From: Stachybotrys elegans
Lineage: Eukaryota; Ascomycota; Sordariomycetes; Hypocreales; Stachybotryaceae
Reading direction: 5' to 3'
Assembly: GCA_020746835.1 (NCBI GenBank)
Contig: JAGPNK010000005.1
Location: 186,001-250,000, forward strand
Length of the DNA stretch: 64,000 bases
Both the position numbers and the translations under genes were made by a program. The notes beneath the pieces are model-generated. The model worked only from the letters and a program-made list of their open reading frames with translations, was not told where the DNA came from and ran no database searches. Positions 51,128-61,520 of this stretch are shown here, one piece after another (position 1 is the stretch's first letter; every line of letters starts with the position of its first letter).

Positions 51128-52756
51128 CTAGCTAGTTTGCTTTACCAATTCGGCAGCCTCTACTCCTTCTTGCAGGTCCTTCAAGAATTCCTCGACGTTG
51201 TGCAGACGTTTCTTGTACTTTTCCTTCAAATGCCAGTCTGAATGTTTCTCTTCGTACGGCTTGCCCGCCATCCACAGTGACCATTTCTTCAGAGAAGCAA
51301 TCACAACAGCCTCTGGGGCCTCAAACCATTCAATGTGCTGTTTCCCACATCGCTCACAGTATATCCGCACTCTATGCTCCATGAGCTCTGCATGTACCAA
51401 CTTCTCAACGCGGTGCGCATGTGGCACAGCTTTCATCGCCAGGTAGAGAACTATAGGATCTCGATTGCAACTCTTTTTCCACTCCTCAATACGAGTCTCG
51501 CCTTCTCGCGTCGTGAATCCAATTTTGACAAAGCGTTCATTGCCAGGTACTGTGAATGAATACAGATAACCATTCGTCATCTCATTCTCTGATAGTTTCG
51601 GGCTTGTGTCAAGTAAATCCTCCGCAACACTCCGAATCATCTCGTTTGGGGTCTTGTATTCTTCCACGGTATCATTTTTCCCAAGCACGTCAAACGGGCT
51701 CGTGTCGAATCCCTGTTCCCAGTAGTTGCGAGGATTCCGCCTCACTTTGAGAGTTTTCGGGCTAGATGGTGGCGTTATGAGTGCATGGCTGCCGTCCACT
51801 CGGACAGCTGTATTGCCCTCACGGGTGTCGTTTGCCCCTGCAATTGCATTTTCGGCTTCCTGCCTTTTTCTCTCATGTTGACAAGCTGCCTGAAACTTAT
51901 CGATGGCTGATGCACACTCGTCCTGATATGTAGGAGTGTACGTCTGATGAGAGTGGCACAGTATATGATGCCGCAAAACCAGCGCAAGGTACGCAAGGTC
52001 ATCCAAAGTGTCGTCATCTGAAGCGGCAGTCGCTATCTGCACCATCTTACTAATAGTCTTTCCACACAAATACTGATCATCGCGTTTGACCGACTTCTTA
52101 CAGGGCTTGCCCAATTTTGTTAGACTCGCACATTTGCTTGGCACTGGCCCGAGAATAGTGCGCAGCCGTCTCTCCGGCGTCGGAGTGCGTGGTGAATCAG
52201 GCAGCGCTGCCAACCACTCCTCTATTCGAATATCACGAATAGGTGGGTGATCGTGCCAGTGACAGTGTACAAGCTTTGCGAGATTGTCGAGGTGCCTCTC
52301 AACTTGCCGAGGTGAGTGGTTCAGGCGCCTAAGTATTCTTATCAGGTTATCGATTTCCGTCGTCCTCGACGAAGCTATATTGATCATGCACCGCCCAATG
52401 TTGTTCGTAGATTTCGTGGTGGCGCCGCATCTTCCTTCATCAAGCGATAGTGCTTTCTTCCATGTTTGCAGAGCAATACTTTCTTCAGTGTCTGGAAGCT
52501 CTACCATGGAATCCGAAACGGTAGGCATAGGTGGGGTCATTGGCCGGACTTTCAGCGGCTTTTCAGTAACTGTGGTTGCTGCATTCCTTTCAGGAAATAT
52601 CTCAGCGCGTGTTGCTGGCAGTGACGTGTTAGGCGAACCTGGGGGGAAGTCACCAGGTGAGAGGCCTGGTACTGTGCCCTCGGATTGTGGCATCATGGCG
52701 GATTCTTTGAAAACGAATCGCCTGCTAATCAAAGAAGCTTCCCAGTCAGACATCAC
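51128..52756 (-). CDS. T5orf172 / DUF1766 (GIY-YIG-like) domain protein
   Basis: Single-exon gene of 542 residues. The N-terminal third is disordered and Pro/Thr-rich. The middle holds a Cys/His patch (CASLTKLGKPCKKSV, then YLCGKTI) and conserved helices. The C-terminal domain reads GYLYSFTVPGNERFVKIGFT, then RIEEWKKSCNRDP, VEKLVHAELMEHR and RIYCERCGKQHIEWFEAP. That is the T5orf172/meiotically up-regulated gene 113 domain, distantly related to GIY-YIG nucleases (GYLYSF and KIGFT replace GIY..YIG). Filamentous ascomycetes carry several paralogues with unknown roles; DNA binding or cleavage is inferred. A second Met lies one codon in, so the exact start is not decisive. Confidence 0.85.
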   Translation of the reverse strand: MMSDWEASLISRRFVFKESAMMPQSEGTVPGLSPGDFPPGSPNTSLPATRAEIFPERNAATTVTEKPLKVRPMTPPMPTVSDSMVELPDTEESIALQTWKKALSLDEGRCGATTKSTNNIGRCMINIASSRTTEIDNLIRILRRLNHSPRQVERHLDNLAKLVHCHWHDHPPIRDIRIEEWLAALPDSPRTPTPERRLRTILGPVPSKCASLTKLGKPCKKSVKRDDQYLCGKTISKMVQIATAASDDDTLDDLAYLALVLRHHILCHSHQTYTPTYQDECASAIDKFQAACQHERKRQEAENAIAGANDTREGNTAVRVDGSHALITPPSSPKTLKVRRNPRNYWEQGFDTSPFDVLGKNDTVEEYKTPNEMIRSVAEDLLDTSPKLSENEMTNGYLYSFTVPGNERFVKIGFTTREGETRIEEWKKSCNRDPIVLYLAMKAVPHAHRVEKLVHAELMEHRVRIYCERCGKQHIEWFEAPEAVVIASLKKWSLWMAGKPYEEKHSDWHLKEKYKKRLHNVEEFLKDLQEGVEAAELVKQTS

Positions 52757-53305
52757 CGAGATGTTTGGGTAGCGATGTGATGTTGGGCTGAAAGATGTTG
52801 TGGCTGTGTGACTGTATAACCTAAATAGGTGGCTGGAGGTGACGCAGTAAAGTGTGGATAAGCTTGCACGGATTGATTAGTGATTCGAGCCTTTTTCGAC
52901 TGCCGGAAAGGACGCGGAAGAAAGATCCTCAAGGCATACCTGAGAAACAGAATGCTTGTCCTCATGGGTGGTCATTCACATTTCCTTAAAGGCTTTGGTG
53001 ATCATAGTGAGTGTCGAATTACATGATATATTTATTAATTTTTATTTAAGATTAATCACCCGTTGATGCTGAACGTTTACCCAATTCCATTTTAGCTACT
53101 AGAATTAAATTGTGAACTTTCATTCGGGCGTTCTCTGAGCCGTTTGGCCCCTGCATAAAGTTCTACTTGCTTGTTTTCGTTACAAGTAAAGTATTGGAAC
53201 CCCCTTCTATGACCGACCCTACATTCTGGATATAGGAGTACGATGCGACTTCCGTTTGCCATGACCGTTTCGTAACAGGTCTTGGGTGTTACTTACCGAC
53301 CCTGA
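52757..53305. other. AT-rich intergenic region
   Basis: About 550 nt; a strongly AT-rich block at 53020-53060 (TATTTATTAATTTTTATTTA). No gene seen. Confidence 0.5.
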
Positions 53306-54789
53306 TCAGAACCTGAGCACTCCTGATTGTACCCTGAGCAAAAGCGGCAATGCCTTCCATAAGCAGATAAGTCGTGAGAGAGTCTGGTTTGGGATGTTAT
53401 TACGGTTATAATGCTTACTCTGAACTTGGTCAAATAATCCCTTTGCCAGTAATGTGGGTAGGGTCCTGAGTTCTGCATCTACACTCAGTATCACAACTAA
53501 CCACGGAGCATGGCGAAGGCTGTTACCGGCCACCGTGTCTCTTATAATTGAAACATTGCTCTCGGTACTTGACACGTGATCCTTGATATGAATCGTGTTG
53601 TCTAAGGCTTGTGTCATTATCTCGTCGTTGGTAAAATACTAGCTTCGATCCCTAGGAATATTTTCCCCGGAACAGCCGCTTGAACATACCTGTCAGGTCT
53701 TGTACTCGGGCTATGAACCCGTCAATCTTGTTCATGATGTCGTGCTGATTCATGTTGATTTTGTCCAGGGATTCGAGGCCTATACTCCTATGTTAGAGTG
53801 TGTCAAACCCCATCACGATTATTGAATAGGCCTACTTCTGTATGTAGCTATACGTTACAGCCGGTTTGTTAGCATGGTTGGGCAGCGTGAACTTCAGAGA
53901 TCTTGCTGTTTCAACGTACATCTGGTCTGAACCTCTTTGTCGACAAGACTAGAGGCTGCTCTTACACGATTTAGTTTGTCGTCAAACTTCCGCCATTTCT
54001 GTGTCAGGATAGAAAGACCGAGACTCCCCAGGGGCCAACCATTAGTGTTTAATCACCAGATATGGATCATGACAAGATTTATACCGAAAGATCTTCTCTG
54101 AAGCCAGTTGCAGGATGAGATCAAGAACCCGAGAACTTCTACATACAAAGACACTATAGCTCTACGTACAACGAGAGAGCTGAGTGTTTTGGCGATCTCG
54201 GAAGCTTGCCCCCATCTACCAACATGACGGAGGATTTCCATAATTCCTTCGGTCGCTATAATGGAGGCGTGTTCCTCGTCTTCAGAAATCTCCATTGGGA
54301 GGGACAAAAATGTCAGCAGGACTTGGCCTGGTGAGGGGTGACCGTTGTAGAACTTTGACTTACCTGGAGCAAAACACGGACAGAGCCCCAGACTAGGCTG
54401 GCAACCGTGGGTTCATGCTGTATAAAGGTATCAATTGCCTTACTAAATCGGCTTAAGCTGTGGCAGATTTCGATGAGGGTTGTTGCGAAAATGCTCCGTT
54501 TCTTTTGGAGCTTCTGGTAGCTCTGAATAGCAGTCGTTATGAGGTCCTGGGCATTGATCTGGGAAGCATTTGCACCCTGGGCCGTGGCATCAAGGTTGAT
54601 GTACTTTTTGTTCTCGTGGCCACCTTTCAATCCATCATTAAACAGCTTAAAGACGGTTGTTAGTGACTCCCAGGGCGCAAGCTCGGTAGACGTAGGCGGG
54701 AACCAGCAGATACCTGGATTGCAGCCATGCTTCCATCTGTCCAACGCGCCAGATGACGCATTTCTGGCCCAGCGCAGCCACGGCACCAT
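53306..54789 (-). CDS. Fungal STAND-type N-terminal (DUF7708-like) protein lacking an NTPase
   Basis: Several exons can be read. From 54789: ESLTTVFKLFNDGLKGG, ATTLIEICHSLSRFSKAID and VASLVWGSVRVLLQ, then after an intron at about 54362-54310 FLSLPMEISEDEEHASI to YVEVLGFLISSCNWLQRR. Then come KWRKFDDKLNRVRAASSLVD (about 53990), LESLDKINMNQHDIMNKID (about 53750) and a final piece at 53617-53306. The LVWGSVRVLLQ plus LYVEVLGFLISS pattern is that of the helical domain that precedes NACHT in many fungal NLRs (DUF7708). No P-loop follows before the AT-rich region, so this is either a stand-alone N-terminal protein or a truncated NLR. Exon edges and both ends are approximate. Confidence 0.6.
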
Positions 54790-55146
54790 CCGCAGCCACA
54801 GCAGTCACATGGTGAGTGAGCCCCCGTCATGAGCCCACGCAGTCTGAGGACTTCCGCCGGCATCGCGGTACGTAAGAGGGTATCCCGACCTCGGCGCATC
54901 CCTTTCGCACATTTGAGGCCAGCCTCGTCAGAACACACGCCGCCGAACGTCTGCTAACCGCAGGTCCCCCCGACTGCATGCATACGCTTTTGCTGCCGCT
55001 GCCGCTGGCACAGCCCCCTCATTGTTCTCTGGCTCCGGCCAACGGGTGATATCAGCTCCAGTCTGACGATCCCTTTATTGTTTGGCACTGTTCTTTGGTC
55101 CTACAGGTAGCAAGGACACTATTGTTGTACGCACCTACTCCCATCA
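54790..55146. other. Intergenic region
   Basis: About 360 nt upstream of the STAND-type gene and downstream of the hydrolase relic's stop. GC-rich, no supported gene. Confidence 0.45.
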
Positions 55147-56601
55147 TTATTTATCGACTTCAAACCATTGATCTTTGCTATAACGATACGGTTTCTCGTT
55201 TGCATAGCAACTCGTTGTTTGTTCAACCGGGAGCTTGCCTCTCAACACCCAGTCCATGCTTATCCTGTCAGTACAATTTGACTTGTCAGGCAGGGTTGCA
55301 TGGCCGCAACCGTGATGTATGACTAGCCTCGCGTTTGCGCCCATCTCCTCGAGCAGTCTTTTACTATTTCGCAATGGTGTCGAGGGATCGTATGTGCTTG
55401 AGAGGAGGAGGAGCGGATTCCTCAGGGTGGAGTTGAGGTCCCCGTGCCATGTTTCCAAAGACTCCCAGTAGGATTTGAAGTGTCTGCAAGGAAAGGCGAC
55501 GTAGAAGCCGTAGTTTCCAGTCAGCCATGGCTGCGTCGTGTACTCGCTCCACAGGTCGTCCCACCAGGCGAGATCGACGGCAGAGTCCAAGGAGTCGTGG
55601 GCGTCGGCGCAGATGACGAGACTCGTGAGCTCAGCGGCGAATGGAGTTGCCGAGGTCCCCGAAGGTTTAGCCTGCAATGACTTGAGGCGCTCGGCGGCCG
55701 CGGCTGAGTTGCCGGCCTCCAGCTCCTGCAGCATTCTAGCGGTGGCTGACCAGGACGTCGGCAGATACAAGGAGGGATACAGGACCTGCACGAATTCCGA
55801 GCAGGATATCAGCATTGGCCCTGTCGACTCCAGGTAAGCTGGAATCGGGTTAGCGATGAGTGACTGAATCAGAGTCTCCATGCGGCCCTGGAGTTGGTGC
55901 AGCGTTACTGGATGACCGTCTTGTTGGGGTTGCGCCAGCGCACAATGGTCAGGTCCCGCGCGAATGCATTCGCCCAGGAACCCATCGCGCCGCACATCCG
56001 TGACGTTGATAAGGGAATTTCTCCAGTTTTGGCCAATCTGCCTGCAGTCTTTGGAATACACGTTGCCGTCCAAGACCATGCGCCCTACTCGGCTGGGAAA
56101 CAAGCCAGCATAAGCTTGTGCAACAGCCGTGCCGTAGCTCACAAAGTAGTCGGTTAGCTCATCCTCGCCGAGAGCTTCTCGGATGCGTTCCAAGTCCCGT
56201 GCGCCAAACGTGGTGCTCAGGAAGCGGCCAAAGTCGCCCAACCGCTCCGGCAGGCGAAAAGGGTGGCATTGTTCATGGCATCGGCGATGCTCAACTGCGC
56301 CGAGGGCTGGGGAGACGCCTCACGGTATTGCCTGGTGTAGAGCGACCAGTGGTCTCTGTAGACGTCGTGAGAGAAGCACGGCGCGCTGGGAAGGGACATG
56401 TTGACGCCGCGAGGGTCCCAGCCGAGGACATCGAAGCGTCCCTTGCTCAGCCGCTCCGAGACCTTCTCCGCCCGTAGTCATACTTCCAAAGTGCCGCTTC
56501 CCCCAGGGCCGCCGGGCTCCAGGACGATGGTCCTCTATGCGGGTGTAATGCGGCTCTGCGCCGGACGGTGCCGGCAAGGTGTATTTTGGCATCGCCAGCA
56601 C
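55147..56601 (-). pseudogene. Tripeptidyl-aminopeptidase-like alpha/beta hydrolase, multiply disrupted
   Basis: The 3' two thirds (56241-55147) form an open frame with DLERIREALGEDELTDYF, SYGTAVAQAYAGLFP and, near the end, a TAP-like C-terminal domain (LLLLSSTYDPSTPLRNS, VIHHGCGHATLPD) holding the expected Asp and His. Upstream, the same protein continues in other frames. EPGGPGGSG, the oxyanion loop, is followed by an in-frame TGA (56479-56477) and then LRAEKVSERLSKGRFDVLGW and DPRGVN. A one-base shift is needed near 56240-56260 to rejoin SYGT, and another near 56540 before the oxyanion loop. The nucleophile elbow is VSYGT instead of the usual GxSxG. Secreted S33-type exopeptidase ancestry is likely; this copy looks non-functional unless several base calls are wrong. 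Confidence 0.75.
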
Positions 56602-57454
56602 TTGTGGGTACCTATTCCCGTTGATGATATCAGGCTAGTAATTGAGGCGAGTTTGGCGGAGGCCACAAACGTGCGTGGTACCTCTCTAGGATACAGCCAA
56701 TCAGCTTTTAGGTATCTGATTATACACATTTCTAAGGGAAAGATCTTGCTGTTCTAGATCTACCTTGGGGTCAGTCCATAGCTTATGCTTGTATGTACAC
56801 TGTTGACAATACTAAAACAGTAACAAAGTATGGTCTAGCTACCTAGCATCGATCCCTTCCCAATTAATCTATGGTGTTACGCTAACGTTTGTGATGCCTG
56901 AGACTGCCGCGTGGACTAGGAATGAGTTCCACGTATGACTGGGCTCAATATTGCAGCGGAGTTCCTGCCATGACACAACAATTCCATGCTGACGCTCATT
57001 GGTGATCATTCATGTAGAGGTCATAGAAGAAGTCTAGGGTAGGCACCCTTGTTTGAGGTTGTGTGTGGGTGAGATGGTGGGGCTGTGTGGAAGATTCTAG
57101 CGGCCTCCAGTAATCCAACAGTGGAGCGACCGACCATGACAGAACAGAGCGGACTATTCCAGAAGCCAACTGTGTCATGTTTTGGTTATGACTGGAAGCT
57201 TCAACCTCTTTCTAAGCAGTTCTCACAGCCTCTATTACCAACCTACCAGAATCTACCATGGCTAGCATATCAGTCTATAAAGCAACCATCATGGAGAGAC
57301 TACAGACCACCTCTCTCATCATCAGATCAAGCAGATCAGCAAACAACACTCTCTCCAACACTCGCGCGCTCAACTTACAACTACTTTCAACCTCTCTCAA
57401 GCCACAATAAACTACCAGACCTTCATCCACCAACCGCAACAACAATCTTCCAAA
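56602..57454. promoter_or_regulatory. Promoter region of the Hsp20 gene with heat-shock-element-like sites
   Basis: About 850 nt. Three inverted HSE-type motifs precede the Hsp20 ATG: GAAGATTC (57090-57097), TTCCAGAA (57157-57164) and GAAGCTTC (57195-57202). Such alternating GAA/TTC pairs bind heat-shock factor. A long C/A-rich leader (ACCAACCGCAACAACAATC) runs up to 57455. Confidence 0.6.
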
Positions 57455-58087
57455 ATGGCCTTCTTCCCCCACGCCGTCAACTCCTCCGCCTCCTTCCATC
57501 CCCTGTTCCGTCTCCTTGAGGACTTTGACAAGTACTCGAACGAGAGCGACAAGTCCCACACCTCCCACCACGGCCCCAGCCGCCGGTCCAACTCGACCGC
57601 CATGAGCTGGCAGCCGCGCTTCGACGTCCGCGAGACCGACTCGGCCTACGAGCTGCACGGCGAGCTCCCCGGCCTGGCCAAGGAGAACGTGGCCATCGAG
57701 TTCTCCGAGCCCCAGACCATCATCATCCGCGGCAGGACGGAGCGCAACTACATCACCACCTCGGCCCCCGCCGACGGCAGCGCCCAGCCCGCTGCCATTG
57801 AGGAGCGCCGCAACTCGCACCAGGCTACCGTCGAGGATGCGCCCGAAGCCGAGGGCAAGACGACCGACTTGAGCGTCGCCAGCAAGCCCGCCGCTGCGAA
57901 GGAGCAGCCCGCCGACAAGGCCAAGTACTGGCTCAGCGAGCGCAGTATCGGCGAGTTTGCGCGCACCTTCCAGTTCCCCACGCGCGTCGACCAGGACAAC
58001 GTCTCTGCCGGGCTCAAGGACGGCATCCTGTCCATTGTAGTGCCCAAGGCCAAGAAGTACGAGTCACGCAGCATTACCATCAACTAA
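57455..58087 (+). CDS. hsp30: Small heat shock protein (Hsp20/Hsp30-type)
   Basis: Single-exon gene of 210 residues. The alpha-crystallin domain begins at WQPRFDVRETDSAYELHGE (about residue 52), continues LPGLAKENVAIEF and TIIIRGRTERN, and resumes after an insertion of about 55 residues with SIGEFARTFQFPTRVDQDNV and GILSIVVPK (the GxLxxxxPK signature). The acidic/Ala-rich insertion inside the domain is characteristic of fungal Hsp30 proteins. It acts as an ATP-independent holdase chaperone in the cytosol. HSE-like sites upstream support heat-shock control. The gene symbol is given by family, not by proven orthology. Confidence 0.92.
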   Translation: MAFFPHAVNSSASFHPLFRLLEDFDKYSNESDKSHTSHHGPSRRSNSTAMSWQPRFDVRETDSAYELHGELPGLAKENVAIEFSEPQTIIIRGRTERNYITTSAPADGSAQPAAIEERRNSHQATVEDAPEAEGKTTDLSVASKPAAAKEQPADKAKYWLSERSIGEFARTFQFPTRVDQDNVSAGLKDGILSIVVPKAKKYESRSITIN

Positions 58088-59359
58088 AACCCCCCCACGC
58101 CAATCATGGTTGCGATTTGACAGATGGGGTTGTCGTTCATCTGGGAGGAAATGAGAGTGTTTGCTTTTTTTGGCATGATTAGCGAGTTTTGCTTTGTAAA
58201 TTAGATTCTGCATCCATCCTAATTCAATACTTCACCACCAGCTGAACCTCCCCTTGCACATCCCGGGTGACATGAGATGAACGTGTTTCAAGACGGGGTA
58301 TACATAGGATAAGCAGCCTCTGTAATGGGAGGCATGTATGATAACGCGTAACCGCCTTGCTGGTGATATGATATTACACACTATCGTCGAATCCCTGACC
58401 ATGCATGGGTTCATCCCGCTGAGAAGCAATTGTTGCGATTTGATATTCAATCCTGGTAAGCCTCCACATGCAGTGGAACCTTGGACTTCCCATGGACTGG
58501 GGACCAGACCCAGCCATGCTTTTGGTTGCTCGCCTACCCAAGCGGCGTGTCCCGAGGTGGGCAATTCATGTGAAAACCTTCCCATCGGCGGCTCAAGAGT
58601 TCCGGGCCGGTCCATGGCCTAATCTAAATCTTGGTTCGTGGGAGGAGAACGGGTCCTCTTGCGTGGCTCCCCACTGTTTCGTTTTCCACCGTCCATGTTA
58701 GTGTGAATTGCTTCTTTGATGGCAGGCAGGCGTTGACCGGATGTCGTACAATGCATTCAATAGCTTGCTATACGAGCATGGCGTGCTGATCACTTGATCC
58801 GTGGCGCGCCGCCTCTCAGCCAGGGCTTGCTCTCTGCTCCAAGCTGAATCCGTGCCGAGAGACATGAACAAGCCTCTATCAATCTACCATCGCAGAGCAG
58901 CTCGCCCACCCCCCTTGCTTGCCCATCCGCCTTTCTCCACGCCGCTTGGACTCCCGACGTTCGGCTGCTAGTCATGGTACATAGTCAAGTCGCAAGCAGT
59001 TCCGCATTCTGGCTAGCTCGATCTTGTAAATTGGAAGGGTCTGGGTGCTGCCAATCCTCTACTTGCACATTGCACTGGGGCATGTGCCAGCATCTACATT
59101 CACTGTTCACTGTCAATACGTAGTCGGTAGGTACTCCGTAGTAGGGCCATGTATGGAGCACTCCGCGTCCATTTCCGAATGGGAACCTTCTCATCACGCT
59201 GGTGTATTTTAATCCCCTCCTTCTCCTGCTATAACAGCAGTTCCTCCTCCTCCTCTTCGCTCTGGCACCTCTCCATCTTTGCTTCTTCGTAGCAAGCCTT
59301 ATCAGCAGCCAATAGCCAGCAGTACCAAACAAAATACCTTGCTTCTTGGCATCAACACC
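58088..59359. other. Intergenic region
   Basis: About 1.3 kb between Hsp20 and cutinase. No supported gene. A CTCCTCCTCCTCCTCTTC tract near 59243-59262 and a CT-rich leader are probable cutinase promoter and 5' untranslated sequence. Confidence 0.5.
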
Positions 59360-60131
<772 letters not shown>

Positions 60132-61520
60132 GTAACGACGGAAAAGTCAAGCAAACTCACGACTAACGACTGGGAACGGATGGGATATTTGGCGAACTGC
60201 ACTGTGGATAATTTGATCGCGACGAACCACAGCCTTGGCAGAATTACTGAGCCCGCATTCTGGCGGGAGTAAATAATGCAATACGTGCTCTGGCGGGCAT
60301 TTTCTTACAAGTCTCCTTCCAATGGTGATGATGTTTGTCATGTTGCGCAACCAGTGACATGCCATGATGGGAGCCTACAGCTACTGTCGGGCTTCTGGTC
60401 TGAAAGAAATAATTCACCTCGAAACGCGATAAATCCCAGTTCCATGGATGAAGAAAGGCAGCATGCTAGAATGCACGATGCGCTGACACGATTGTAGGTA
60501 GTGTTCGGATAGATTCGAAGAGGCTTGCAGACCTCTCTAGTCTTATTACTCATTAGCCTCGGTACTTGTACATGGAAGCTTACTTGTTTATTGCACGGAC
60601 GGCCATGCCGGAGGGAGCCAATGACGGCGGGAAATGTTAATTGTGGCGCTCATCTTGTTGCTGGCCATGAAGCTGTTCGGCCATAATTGGCTCTAAAAAT
60701 AAGTACCATGCACTAATCTCCACTCGCTGAATCAGGCGGGCAAAAAGAGACTGGCTGAGTGATGGAAGAATTAAGTCATGGGGAAAAGCGTGCTATGGCC
60801 TCGAATTTAGGCGGGCATGTCATTTTGGTGCCGCTCCGGTGTCGGTCGGGTGGAAGAGAGATGGATGAGAAAATTACCATGAGCAAAATCCATGGCAAAA
60901 CAACAGCAGGCGACGGCATTCGGATGCGTCGAGTCGCGGTGCCTGAAATCCAAATGCTACTTTACCTTGGCATGCAAAGCGGTGGCTGAGGAGGGTGGGA
61001 AATGGCGTTTGTTGGCTCGCCTGGCGGCGCGTGGCAGTGACGTGGTACCTGCTGTAGGGTCACTGTAGTCACTGTAGTCACCGTAGTCTCACTGTGTCAT
61101 CACGCGACCGGTCCGGCCCAGACAATGTAGGCACTACTTCGGTACTAGGTAGTATGTACTCCGCCACCCATTTCACGTCGGGCGGTACTTTCCCGATAGC
61201 GAATCGTCAGCACGACATCGTGATCGTGGATGGCTCATTGAATCGCCATTCTCCATCATCTCCCCTTGACTCCCCAGTCATCTTGTCCACACCCGTCCTT
61301 TTGCTTTTTGCACCTCGAATGATCATGGTAGACACCTGAGCTGCTGCTGGCTGTTTGTTCTACCCTTACCAGCAGCCACTACCCGCCGACTGGCCATCCG
61401 TCATCGGCCGCCTGATCGCTGTTTGATCACGCTCCGCCGTTCTCCCTCCCCTCTCCTCCTCAAACGCCCACCTCCTCGCCTCGACACTCGGTTCGTCTTG
61501 GAACCAAAATCACCGCCGAC
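60132..61520. other. Intergenic region with a 9-bp tandem repeat
   Basis: 1.4 kb without a supported gene. It contains the short tandem repeat at 61060-61086, followed by C-rich sequence up to the MFS gene start. Confidence 0.5.
61060..61086. repeat. 9-bp tandem repeat, three units
   Basis: TCACTGTAG, TCACTGTAG, TCACCGTAG in succession, with a fourth degenerate unit (TCTCACTGTG) after it. It lies about 430 nt before the MFS transporter ATG. Confidence 0.85.
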
